A stretch of DNA of 47,211 bases from positions 1 through 47,211 of IMG/VR virus record IMGVR_UViG_3300022902_000026. One strand, given 5' to 3'. Source of the DNA: a virus. The notes below the pieces were generated by a model. The model saw only the letters and a list, made by a program, of their open reading frames with translations. It searched no databases and was not told the origin of the DNA. A program made the translations under genes and the position numbers. Shown here one piece after another: positions 21,545-29,864 of this stretch; position 1 is the stretch's first letter; each line of letters opens with the position of its first letter.

Positions 21545-22045
21545 CTACTTAACCACGACCCGGAACTCGCCCGCAAACGGAATCGGCTTGCCCATGCGAA
21601 AGTTCGGCCCCAACTGCTCCATCAGTTCCTGGACCGAGTACCGGAGCCATCCATCTTCCTCTGTCTTGCGAAATACATGTACCGGGACCGGGATGCCTCC
21701 ACGGGTGCCAGACGGCAGCCCGCTCCTGAACTGGTCGTGGGTCGCTTGCAGGATTCCGAGGCCGTCTCGGGTCGGCTGGATGTGGATGTCGTCGGTCATG
21801 GATACGGTTAGGTATTTTGGCGTGGTGGGCTCAGGGACAGTCACCTCTTCTGCAGACTCTGCCAACACTTTCGCGCAACCCTCAGATACCGTCTCCTTGG
21901 TGAGTACCCATGGCGTAATTCTTTGTTCAATATCCTTGGCCTTCTCCTTCACCGGCTCGCCAATCTGGACCGTCGCCACGACCTCCACCGCTTCCTGCTC
22001 CGGTGGCTTCTTCTGGTCCTGCTTATCTTTCTTGGGGGGTCTCAT
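21545..22045 (-). CDS. hypothetical protein in the glycosylation island, 166 aa
   Basis: The N-terminal 45 residues are Lys/Glu/Pro-rich and look disordered (KKDKQDQKKPPEQEAVE), followed by a mixed alpha/beta domain (YLTVSMTDDIHIQPTRDG, PVPVHVFRKTEEDGWLRYSV). The start overlaps the end of the glycosyltransferase gene at 22042 by 4 bases. No motif for a glycosyltransferase or methyltransferase is present. It could be an acceptor or scaffold protein of the island. Confidence 0.5.
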   Translation of the reverse strand: MRPPKKDKQDQKKPPEQEAVEVVATVQIGEPVKEKAKDIEQRITPWVLTKETVSEGCAKVLAESAEEVTVPEPTTPKYLTVSMTDDIHIQPTRDGLGILQATHDQFRSGLPSGTRGGIPVPVHVFRKTEEDGWLRYSVQELMEQLGPNFRMGKPIPFAGEFRVVVK

Positions 22046-23073
22046 GGTGTTGTCTCCTGGTTCAGAACATCAGACCACGCCGCAATTGCCCTCGCCTTCT
22101 TGGCTTTGTGCGCGGACTTCATTATGTTTGTGATTGATTCTCTGTCGTAGTTATCCAACTGGGTGCTCAAATGGTCAAGGCTGTTGAACTGCATCACTCC
22201 TGGCATGTTCCCAATGTCATACCAATCGGCAAGGTCAATCCACTCATCAGGAACGGGCCCATTTAGATTGTCGCAGAACTCAACCTCATTTAGTACATGT
22301 CGCCCTGTCTGCTTCCACTTCTTAAGCAGTGCCGGCGACGGTACAAACATCGGAATGCCCATGGCGTAGTGCTCAAACGCTGACATAATCGAGATGTTGT
22401 AAGGCAGGTGGATGATGCCTTCCATGTGGGCAAGGTCTGTCCTATCGTACCGGTTCCATACCGAAAACGAGCGGTCAATCTTAACGTGCGTGAACTCGTC
22501 TCGCAACCCGTCGTTGTTTCTATCCCACAGCACCATCTTTTCTGCGCTGCCATCGCACCGAACGCCTTCAAGATAACTGCAAATGGATGGAATGAATGTC
22601 CACTCACCACCGCAGAACGTCTCGCAGTATTTCTTGTCAAATAGGTTGTTCGCGATGAACTTGATTTGCCCTGACCTGTAGCCGGACATTAGGCGGTCAT
22701 TGAGCCACGCCAGACGCTCCGGGTTTGCCTGCTCGCCACTCCCACACGGGTAGTCATAACGGGTGCAGGCGATGGTGTAAATCGGCTTATCGAACTTCTC
22801 GAACAGGGCAGCGAACGCGGGCGGGTACGAGTGGATGAACCCGTCGTAGCCGCTCAACTCGTCCTTGTATCTGGCGTGGAACCCGTCACACATGCCCTGG
22901 TCAATGTGCAGCCAATTGCCCTGGTTAATAATATCTGTCGTGGACGGCTGCTCATTGTTGACCCAAGTGTGGCCAGACATGCAGCACGAATCCACAGTGT
23001 GCCCAATCTCTGGCAGCAGAGTTTTTAGGTCGTGGATGATGCTAATGTGCATGTCTATGTTGAAGAGCTTCAC
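22042..23073 (-). CDS. GT-B-type glycosyltransferase, divergent
   Basis: The 343-residue protein begins with GTG (KLFNIDMHISIIHD) after AGGG. It reads as two Rossmann-like halves; the second contains FSVWNRYDRTDLAHM and the signature HLPYNISIMSAFEHYAMGIPMFVPSP, close to the donor-binding region of GT-B enzymes. Conserved Cys residues (SICSYLEGVRCDG) are unusual for the class. It is translationally coupled to the gene at 21545. The sugar and acceptor are unknown. Confidence 0.65.
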   Translation of the reverse strand: MKLFNIDMHISIIHDLKTLLPEIGHTVDSCCMSGHTWVNNEQPSTTDIINQGNWLHIDQGMCDGFHARYKDELSGYDGFIHSYPPAFAALFEKFDKPIYTIACTRYDYPCGSGEQANPERLAWLNDRLMSGYRSGQIKFIANNLFDKKYCETFCGGEWTFIPSICSYLEGVRCDGSAEKMVLWDRNNDGLRDEFTHVKIDRSFSVWNRYDRTDLAHMEGIIHLPYNISIMSAFEHYAMGIPMFVPSPALLKKWKQTGRHVLNEVEFCDNLNGPVPDEWIDLADWYDIGNMPGVMQFNSLDHLSTQLDNYDRESITNIMKSAHKAKKARAIAAWSDVLNQETTP

Positions 23074-23077
23074 GCGG

Positions 23078-23821
23078 CTACCCTATCTCGTACATCCCAG
23101 CGTGCTCAGAAAAGTAACCGTTGATCGCATCAATAGCCGCAGCCGGGTCCAATTCCAGCCAGTGTCCCACGTTGGCATTCCACGGGAACCACTTCCTCCA
23201 GTCCTTGTTCCGGTAGAACAACCCGTAAGCATCGTCCGCTGAGTAAGCCTTGAGACCTGGGTTCATGTCCTTCCTGATGGCGAAAGCATTGTTATATGTC
23301 AGGTCAACGAGGTCGTACCCGAACTGGTCGAGGATGTCTTTCAGTTTTGACAGGCTCATACCAAAGAAGTGGGAGGCGTCCCATTTGTATCCTTCCGAGT
23401 ACTTAACGGCGAACCGAATCGGAGGCGGGATCTTCTCGTTAATCTCGGCCATGATTACGGTCGGGGAATACGATTTTAGAATAGCCTCCAACACGAAGTA
23501 ATCGTACCCGTCAATGTCCAGGTCAAGAAACGTCGGGTCAGTCCTGTCCGTCACGCTCTTGATCGTGTCTACGACATTGTGCGGCGTGATAGCCTTTCGG
23601 ATTAGGCTTGCAGACTGAGGAAGATGCGCATCCATCTTGTCCGCTTTGGAGTCGTCACATTCGCAGAAGATTGCAACGTCTGCACTTGATATAATGTCAA
23701 GTGGAATATTTGTCTCGTAACTGCATCCGATATCTATTACAAACCGGTCCCGGTCGAACATGCCAAGGTATGACCTAACGGCCTGATCCGTCAGTCTTGT
23801 ATTGTCTGGCATCACTTGCAT
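23078..23821 (-). CDS. FkbM-like methyltransferase
   Basis: The 247-residue protein has FVIDIGCSYETN (SAM-binding motif I), VAIFCECDDSKAD (acidic strand end) and TFLDLDIDGYDYFVLEAIL, the D-x-D-x-x-G block typical of FkbM-type methyltransferases. The family O-methylates sugars and small molecules. It overlaps the methyltransferase gene upstream by 10 bases. Two possible starts, ATG at 23821 and 23812, differ by three residues. Sugar methylation in the island is the simplest role. Confidence 0.7.
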   Translation of the reverse strand: MQVMPDNTRLTDQAVRSYLGMFDRDRFVIDIGCSYETNIPLDIISSADVAIFCECDDSKADKMDAHLPQSASLIRKAITPHNVVDTIKSVTDRTDPTFLDLDIDGYDYFVLEAILKSYSPTVIMAEINEKIPPPIRFAVKYSEGYKWDASHFFGMSLSKLKDILDQFGYDLVDLTYNNAFAIRKDMNPGLKAYSADDAYGLFYRNKDWRKWFPWNANVGHWLELDPAAAIDAINGYFSEHAGMYEIG

Positions 23822-24345
23822 AGTCCTTTGCTGAGGAAATCCATGTGGTCTTGTCTTGCCCAGATGGTGGTATGCGGGCCTCCATCTTCAGGCACATAAG
23901 TAGCAGCAGCCATTCCCATCAGGCTGGCAGCTGGATATGTTGCAGTCCAGTTGAAGGATTGTGTCTCTGTGTCATGGCATACGATAATCGGAGCAACGCA
24001 GAACCCGTACAGCATCTGAGCGTGTCGGCTGTCCCCATGACCATCAACAAACACTAGGTCATACTGTCTATTAGGGAACCGCTTTGGAAGTTCAACCATC
24101 CACCGGCACGGGCCTAAAGCGATTACCTTATCCCAGTGTGGGCAGTCTCCAACGCTCTCGGACACTCGCTCCAGCCATGCCAGGTCGTTAGACTCAACCG
24201 ATACAAGTGACTTGCACTTCTCTGCGAACAGAGGCGTGGACCCCCACCCTATCCCGAACTCTAGAACGTTGCTGATCGTGCCCGTATCAAGGATCATTTC
24301 GAGAACGGGTCTGTGGGAGTGAACGTTTTTTATGTCAAGAGACAC
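23812..24345 (-). CDS. class I SAM-dependent methyltransferase
   Basis: The 177-residue protein starts at GTG with GGAGG 9 bases upstream. It shows VLEFGIGWGSTPLFAE (motif I), LVSVESNDLAWL (acidic motif II) and YDLVFVDGHGDSRHAQML (catalytic strand), the core of a compact class I methyltransferase. The motif set resembles small O-methyltransferases of polysaccharide clusters. It overlaps genes on both sides. Confidence 0.7.
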   Translation of the reverse strand: MSLDIKNVHSHRPVLEMILDTGTISNVLEFGIGWGSTPLFAEKCKSLVSVESNDLAWLERVSESVGDCPHWDKVIALGPCRWMVELPKRFPNRQYDLVFVDGHGDSRHAQMLYGFCVAPIIVCHDTETQSFNWTATYPAASLMGMAAATYVPEDGGPHTTIWARQDHMDFLSKGLCK

Positions 24346-25162
24346 GGATTGAATCCTCCATTCTTACAAGCCAGCGATACATATATAGGCAATCGTAATC
24401 GAACCCGTTTACCTTCTCTGCGTACAACTCATCCGTGAGCATGCCGGGGTCGAAGTCCTCCCACGAATCCAGCACCACAGCCGGGAAGTATGGAAGTGAA
24501 TCCCAAAGCAGGGACCTAGTAACCACCGGCACAGAACGCAGGTAAAGCGCATCCCAAGCCCTGTGGGTGTCTATTCCGTTACCGTTGGGCGCAAGCGTGA
24601 ATCGTGACGTGGCTATGTCGCACAAGTAGGCCTCATAACTCTTCCACGGCTCAAGTTTTGACCCTGACGCGGACAGGCACGCCATTCTCTCCACCGCGTT
24701 GGTAGCCACGTTGAAGTTGGCCACCACGTTTCGCCACTTGCCAAGGTGTGCGTCCATGACTTTTCTCATGGTATAGCAGCCCTGTTTTGGCGTGCCCTCG
24801 TTCTTGATGCCTATTGGGATTGGTGTAATTCGCGGGTCTTCTTGGGTGACGTTGATCGCGAACCAGTGACTGATCGGATACCTGTCTAGCAGCGCGGCCC
24901 GTGCTTCATCTATCGGGTAGTCGCTGTTTCCTGTGACGAGAACGAATGAATCCGTAATCTCGCTTGAGTGTCTGCAAAATTTCTCTACATAGTCGGTCTT
25001 GCAGTATCTCCAATCGGTTGGCGAGTGCGGATTGTCTGTCGGTTCTCCGTAGTTTACAGACACGCCGCATATATTAGAGAACGTGTTGCACGTCAGATAT
25101 GGCCAGCCATAAGGAAATGTCCCGTGCCATGTATATGGTATGGCGTTGATTGACGGGCTCAT
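24335..25162 (-). CDS. exostosin-like glycosyltransferase (GT47-type)
   Basis: The 275-residue protein has SRFTLAPNGNGIDTHRAWDALYLRSVPVVTRS, the highly characteristic donor-site region of exostosin-like and related GT-B enzymes, with PYFPAVVLDSWEDFD behind it. The N-terminal half (DSFVLVTGNSDYPID) forms the first Rossmann domain. Related phage and bacterial proteins act in surface glycan assembly. It overlaps both neighbours by a few bases. Confidence 0.75.
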   Translation of the reverse strand: MSPSINAIPYTWHGTFPYGWPYLTCNTFSNICGVSVNYGEPTDNPHSPTDWRYCKTDYVEKFCRHSSEITDSFVLVTGNSDYPIDEARAALLDRYPISHWFAINVTQEDPRITPIPIGIKNEGTPKQGCYTMRKVMDAHLGKWRNVVANFNVATNAVERMACLSASGSKLEPWKSYEAYLCDIATSRFTLAPNGNGIDTHRAWDALYLRSVPVVTRSLLWDSLPYFPAVVLDSWEDFDPGMLTDELYAEKVNGFDYDCLYMYRWLVRMEDSIRVS

Positions 25163-25788
25163 TTTTTCTCACCAATCAGCAAAAAGTCAACGTAATAATC
25201 CCGGTCAAGTTCAACTTCATAAAGTGGATCAATGTACGTAAACTGACCTCGCATCCACTCCAGTGTAGGCATAATTGGATGCAGCCCGCTCCCGACTGTT
25301 CCAACCGGGAACGTAGGCTCGCCAAAGACCAGAATACCGCCAGGCTTCAGCGACTCGATCAAGTTAGACACGACCTTTGCCGCGTCCTGACAATGCGGAA
25401 GGACGTTGATGCAAATGGCCATGTCATACTCACCGGGCCTGATGAAGTCCTCACCACGCGCCGTGACCAGTTCCGGATCCTTGAACCATTCAACCGGCTT
25501 ATTGTATGAGCAGTACGGATGGGATAGGTACTTGTCAAGAAGCGGGTCAACTAGCGTGAACGATTCCATTTCAGTGTGCTGGGATATGATCTTGCTCTGC
25601 GTGAACGGGCCGCACCCAATCTCCAGCACCTTGTCATATTTGCGGTCTGGGATGGCTTCGTAGTTGTTGAACTCTTCCAGGTAATATTTAGAGCGGTCAT
25701 CATACGAAGATGTGTGTTTGACCATCCAGCAGTGCTCTTCCCCTGCCTGCGCTTCTTCCCATTGGGCTTGTGTGGCCAGGACCGTCAC
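25159..25788 (-). CDS. class I SAM-dependent methyltransferase
   Basis: From the GTG at 25788 the protein is 209 residues. VLEIGCGPFTQSKII (motif I), FTLVDPL (motif II), YDMAICINVLPHCQD (motif IV) and LKPGGILVFGEP (post IV) are textbook for the Methyltransf_11/25 fold. The GTG overlaps the stop of the 25788 gene by one base, and a GAGGTGG stands 8 bases upstream. The PLYEVELDRDYYVDFLLIG tail is typical of sugar or small-molecule O-methyltransferases. Confidence 0.8.
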   Translation of the reverse strand: MTVLATQAQWEEAQAGEEHCWMVKHTSSYDDRSKYYLEEFNNYEAIPDRKYDKVLEIGCGPFTQSKIISQHTEMESFTLVDPLLDKYLSHPYCSYNKPVEWFKDPELVTARGEDFIRPGEYDMAICINVLPHCQDAAKVVSNLIESLKPGGILVFGEPTFPVGTVGSGLHPIMPTLEWMRGQFTYIDPLYEVELDRDYYVDFLLIGEKK

Positions 25789-27623
25789 TACTTCACCACC
25801 TCGCCCCAAACCCCATCCGGAAAACCAGCCGCCTTCCGAGTCAAGAACAACCGCTCTCCATGCTCCCCATTGTACTGAGAATAACTACGCATCTGAGTCT
25901 CGTCCCGTTCCGCCCCCTGCCAGTCATGCTTGAACACGATGTCAGGCGCATCCACAAACACCCCGTCCAGAATCGCCTTCTGCCCCAAGTCGTCGTCACA
26001 GAACAGGGAGATATAACCCGGATACCACATCCCGCCCACCTTCTCAGCAAAGGCACGGGTCAGGATCGCGATAGTGGGCAGCCATCCCTTTTTGTCTGCG
26101 TTCACTCCCGGGGGCGTTCCATCGTTGACGTGGATCAGCGCGGGCTTGGTCACGTCCTGGATCTTGTCCAGGATAAGGAGGTCCCAATCCTGCGGGGGCG
26201 TTACGTCGTCGTGGACCTGGACTAGGACTTGGCCGGTGCTGACCCACGCGGCGCGGTTGTAGGCGTCCACGTTGCCGCGATTGTCTAGCCCAATGCGAAC
26301 CTGTGCCTGTACATTGTCAAATAGTTGGCTTGGTCTTGGCGCGGAAGTCCCTGGCCTATTTGTTGGGTCGTCATCGTCAATGCTGAAAATATACTCCAAC
26401 GTCACCTCGCCGCTAGCCATCTCAACCCACTTGTCATGAGCAGCCAACGCCATCTCTGGCCTGCCCCGGGTCGCGTGCAGCAAACTAATCTTGATCTCGC
26501 TCAAATCCACCGCTCCACCGCCATGGTCGCCCCGTGGAACAGCCGCAGGCTCCAGACCCTGCCCTGATGGCGGAACTGGTGCCGGGGCTGCTACGGGCTG
26601 CTGTGGGGCCGCGTCCTTGTCCACCTCGTACTTGTACTGTCCCCAGTGCCCCGTCTTTGGCCGCGTTGCCAAATAGGACACGTATCCAAGTCGCCGCCCA
26701 CGCTCGCAGAACGCCCAGTCCTCAGAGTTAACGATCAGGTCCCCTGGTGCATTCGGGTGCAGGGCCAGGTTAGGCATGAAGATGGGGACGTATCCAGGGG
26801 CCGGGATCCTGCCGAGGCACTCCCACTTGAGCATGGTTTCCCACACGTCCTCGACCACGTCCCGGTGGTATGCCGTCATACCGGATCCGACCACGGGAGA
26901 AGAGAACGCCCCGTCCTGCCCGATTGGAGTTGTGATGGCATCGCCGAACATGGATGCGATGCCTTGACCTATGACCTTTTTTGAAATGATGGCACCGACA
27001 GTCCCGCGCGTTTCGGCGGCAAGACGGCACAGGTGCAATGGGTCACCCTCATATCCGGTCTCATGGCTGGCGTTGACCCACTCGATATCGTGGTCAATCA
27101 TCAGGAGCACTTCATTATCCGATTCAAGGAACTGTTTCGCGACAGTGGCCCGGGTCCGGTCAATGAGCGCGTCATCTCCCGGGGTCATGGCGGTAACCGG
27201 CCACACGTTCGGGCTGAACATCTTTGAGACGTCCACGCCTTTGCCGGCCAGGTGCCGAACGGCAGCAGCTCCAGCCGCGCGCTCAGAGAAAAAGGCCATC
27301 ATCTGGTTACTGAGCGCGTGAGTCTGTTTGATAATGCCGCCGTACCCAAACAGGGCGTAGGTTGTGGCCGGTCCACCGAAGTCGCCCCACTTCGCCCGCA
27401 TCGCAGCGAAGTCTACCTTGACCGGCGCCTTGATCGGCGGCTTTGGCTCGGCCTCGTTCGGCATGATGACGATTTCTTTTGACGACGGACGGACCTTTAA
27501 ATCTTCCGCTAGTTTCTTGGCCTCTTCCACATCAGGGAACGCCCACTCTTTCGGTGACATCCACGCGCCTGTCTTCTGCAGCTTCCACACACGCCATCCC
27601 ATCGGGGCCGTTTGATCGGTCAT
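25788..27623 (-). CDS. two-domain GT-A glycosyltransferase
   Basis: The 611-residue protein joins two GT-A domains. Domain 1 (about residues 85-335) has MIDHDIEW (DxD at 177-179) and SEDWAFCERGRRLGY (300-314), as in GT2-type enzymes. A Pro/Ala-rich linker (340-370) leads to domain 2 (about 375-600) with FSIDDDDP (416-419), QVHDDVTPP (471-473) and FCDDDLGQ (543-545). A small N-terminal domain of 70 residues precedes them. Two active sites in one chain suggest a linked two-step sugar addition. It is the largest gene of the island and heads the coupled chain. Confidence 0.75.
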   Translation of the reverse strand: MTDQTAPMGWRVWKLQKTGAWMSPKEWAFPDVEEAKKLAEDLKVRPSSKEIVIMPNEAEPKPPIKAPVKVDFAAMRAKWGDFGGPATTYALFGYGGIIKQTHALSNQMMAFFSERAAGAAAVRHLAGKGVDVSKMFSPNVWPVTAMTPGDDALIDRTRATVAKQFLESDNEVLLMIDHDIEWVNASHETGYEGDPLHLCRLAAETRGTVGAIISKKVIGQGIASMFGDAITTPIGQDGAFSSPVVGSGMTAYHRDVVEDVWETMLKWECLGRIPAPGYVPIFMPNLALHPNAPGDLIVNSEDWAFCERGRRLGYVSYLATRPKTGHWGQYKYEVDKDAAPQQPVAAPAPVPPSGQGLEPAAVPRGDHGGGAVDLSEIKISLLHATRGRPEMALAAHDKWVEMASGEVTLEYIFSIDDDDPTNRPGTSAPRPSQLFDNVQAQVRIGLDNRGNVDAYNRAAWVSTGQVLVQVHDDVTPPQDWDLLILDKIQDVTKPALIHVNDGTPPGVNADKKGWLPTIAILTRAFAEKVGGMWYPGYISLFCDDDLGQKAILDGVFVDAPDIVFKHDWQGAERDETQMRSYSQYNGEHGERLFLTRKAAGFPDGVWGEVVK

Positions 27624-27937
27624 GATGCGGTAATAATCCTTTTGCTGTTGGCCTTCTTCATGTACTCGGCCTGTTTTGCCAGGGGCTTAAGTTGGGCCAA
27701 TTCCTGCTTTGCGATGTAGGCGCCGACCGCCATCATGATTCGGGTTGGGCCGTCGGAACTAGGCGGGATACCGTCGAACGTCTGCTTGATGTCGGCATAG
27801 ATGCAGAACGCTCGCAGGCCCGCGTATTCCTCTGCGTCCTTATCGGTGAGCCCGTCCCCGTTCATCGCCTTCATGTGGATGGACATGGCTTTCTCGGCAG
27901 ATTCGCGTACGCCGTCGACGTCGTCTGGTTTCTTCAT
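27620..27937 (-). CDS. hypothetical helical protein, 105 aa
   Basis: It starts at an ATG behind AAAAGGGCCAAT, the island's recurring ribosome binding motif, and overlaps the double glycosyltransferase start (ATGA). The helical sequence (ESAEKAMSIHMKAMNGDGLTDKD, AFCIYADIKQTFD, AYIAKQELAQLKPL) has no known signature. It is the first gene of the glycosylation island after the terminator. An accessory subunit of the glycosyltransferase is possible. Confidence 0.5.
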   Translation of the reverse strand: MKKPDDVDGVRESAEKAMSIHMKAMNGDGLTDKDAEEYAGLRAFCIYADIKQTFDGIPPSSDGPTRIMMAVGAYIAKQELAQLKPLAKQAEYMKKANSKRIITAS

Positions 27938-28012
27938 ATTGGCCCTTTTGCGCCGCTAGAACGCGACTAAGGAAAGGTAGCAAACAGGAACCGGCCCTGT
28001 CAAGGTTCAATC

Positions 28013-28083
28013 AAAAAAGCCCCGGTCTCCACAAGGAAAGGGCCTTAACCAGGGTGGAGGCTACCCCCACAAAGGAGACCGGG
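28013..28083 (-). terminator. rho-independent terminator after the tail-tip genes
   Basis: On the minus strand CCCGGTCTCC (28083-28074) pairs perfectly with GGAGACCGGG (28030-28021) and is followed by GC and six Ts (28018-28013). The loop is long (43 bases) and may hold a second hairpin. It lies just after the stop of the 28093 gene and before the glycosylation island, whose transcription would need read-through or its own promoter. Confidence 0.75.
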
Positions 28084-28092
28084 ACCTAAATC

Positions 28093-29298
28093 TTAAACGG
28101 CTGTTTGTGGTACCTTGGCCTTGACCGTAAACCCGTGGACGTAGAGCCCGCCAGAGTTGCAAGACCCGTAAATGTCAATCTTATTTGTGCGGGCTGCCTT
28201 CTCTGTTGCTCCGGATTCGTCTTGGGCAGAGTTGATGATAATGTCCGTGATCGCCACCCATGCTGGAATGTTTTCGGTAACCGATACGGTTGTGTTTGAC
28301 CATCCACTCTCCGCGTATAGGATACCGTTGACGTGCGCGTTCGTGGTTGATGCCAGCGCGTGAAGTTCGTAATAGACCGTGGTGCCGCCTGCCGTATCTT
28401 CCGGGCCTATTCCTTGGCGGTATCCGTGGACATAAACCCCTGGAGTGTCGGCGTTGCGAGAGGTGACGGCGTGGTCCATTAGGTTGACGCGGGTGTTTGG
28501 GCCATCTGCTGACGACTCCACAACCATGCCCAGTTGGTCTCCGGGGCTTGTACCAGCCTGGCTAAAACCTGTTGCTGTCCCCTGTGCGGCCCATGTTGCT
28601 GCCGGGGGGATAACGCTAGTACGTATTTCGTGCAGTCTTGCGCGGCAATCCTCCGCTATGTCGCTTAGCACAGGAGAAGATGGCTTCGCCTTGGCCGGGT
28701 TTACATAGCCGTGGTTTAGATCGCTGTAAAGCGTAAGGGCAGGCGCAGCGTAAACCACAACATCAACCGGTCTTGCTCCACCGTACACGCTTATTGCGGC
28801 ATGGTAGTTTGAGTTGCTTACGTTACCTCTCGGTAGAGATATCCTGTCAACTATCAAGTCATTATAGTGTGCGCCATTTGTTGCATTTGTTTCGTACTCT
28901 CTAAAAACAGAATTACCGCCGCCGAACGCGTTTGTTGATATGTACGTGTTGCTCCAGTCTGCCCAGTTCAGGCTATTGATTGGCGGCATATGAGCGACAT
29001 ACGCAACGTAGCTTGTAGCCTCTCTGTGCATGTCTGGAGTCATAAACGAATACAGCGGGGAAATTGCATTGGCTGCATCCGGGTATTTGTATGATCCTGT
29101 TGCCTGGCTAGTTGCCATCGCAAACGCAATATGCGCCGTATTGCCTAGTATGTTATTTATCTGGCTGGCAACAATTGCGGGAGCAAGAGCAGAGCATCCC
29201 ATTCTCCTGGACGCGTTTTCTACATCGCTCGTCCAGTTTTCGGTTTCTCCGGTTATGTCCGTGTTTGACCAATTTGGGTTTGTTGATGTTGACGTCAT
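28093..29298 (-). CDS. virion structural protein, tail tip or fibre
   Basis: The 401-residue protein is Ser/Thr/Asn-rich and beta-rich without catalytic motifs (NWADWSNTYISTNAF, VYYELHALASTTNAHVNG, GLYVHGFTVKAK). It is more A+T-rich than the head genes. Its position after the tail hub and before the terminator is that of a tail-tip or receptor-binding protein. The ATG overlaps the stop of the upstream gene, and AAGGGCCAATCACTG precedes it. Confidence 0.6.
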   Translation of the reverse strand: MTSTSTNPNWSNTDITGETENWTSDVENASRRMGCSALAPAIVASQINNILGNTAHIAFAMATSQATGSYKYPDAANAISPLYSFMTPDMHREATSYVAYVAHMPPINSLNWADWSNTYISTNAFGGGNSVFREYETNATNGAHYNDLIVDRISLPRGNVSNSNYHAAISVYGGARPVDVVVYAAPALTLYSDLNHGYVNPAKAKPSSPVLSDIAEDCRARLHEIRTSVIPPAATWAAQGTATGFSQAGTSPGDQLGMVVESSADGPNTRVNLMDHAVTSRNADTPGVYVHGYRQGIGPEDTAGGTTVYYELHALASTTNAHVNGILYAESGWSNTTVSVTENIPAWVAITDIIINSAQDESGATEKAARTNKIDIYGSCNSGGLYVHGFTVKAKVPQTAV

Positions 29299-29864
29299 CA
29301 GTGATTGGCCCTTATGCCAAAGTACTGCATCTCGGCCCTGCTTCCACTTGTTCCGTTTGATGCAACAACCGTTAAAAATATCTCGTTTATTGTGCTCTCT
29401 TTTGTATACACCATATCAATGTCATTTGATGCCCATTTCCACCAAGTTGACGAGGTTATTATTCCGGCAGAATTGAAGTTTGCCCATGGAAATGCCTTTG
29501 TTGAGAATGAATCAGCAAACCCATCGTATGGTTGCCTGGACGATATATACACCCTCCACGCAACGTCTGATATTGTGTCGCCGCTTTTTCTTGTGCAGGT
29601 GTCGAATGTAACCGAACTAAACCCATCTGGAATATACATTGGCCCAAGAACGGCAACAACGTGCTGTACTGTTGTACTATCTTGCGTCTCCCAATATGGA
29701 AAGCACGGCTGCCCTCGCCTTGGAGCGCCTACGAGTAACTTGTAGTTATTAATCGACGCAGCCATGTCAGAATAGACGCGCACGGACAGGGGGTCGTCTG
29801 CGCCAGTCTCAACTGTCGTAACCGGTCTATACTGATGATTTGCATATGCGTCCAAGATTGCCAT
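29298..29864 (-). CDS. virion structural protein, tail tip
   Basis: The 188-residue protein is beta-rich (VVAVLGPMYIPDGFSSVTFDTCTRK, DVAWRVYISSRQPYDG, EIFLTVVASNG) and overlaps the stop of the large tail protein and the start of the next gene by one base each. Stop-start overlaps of this type tie the three genes into one assembly unit. A jelly-roll fold is possible. No enzyme motif is seen. Confidence 0.6.
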   Translation of the reverse strand: MAILDAYANHQYRPVTTVETGADDPLSVRVYSDMAASINNYKLLVGAPRRGQPCFPYWETQDSTTVQHVVAVLGPMYIPDGFSSVTFDTCTRKSGDTISDVAWRVYISSRQPYDGFADSFSTKAFPWANFNSAGIITSSTWWKWASNDIDMVYTKESTINEIFLTVVASNGTSGSRAEMQYFGIRANH

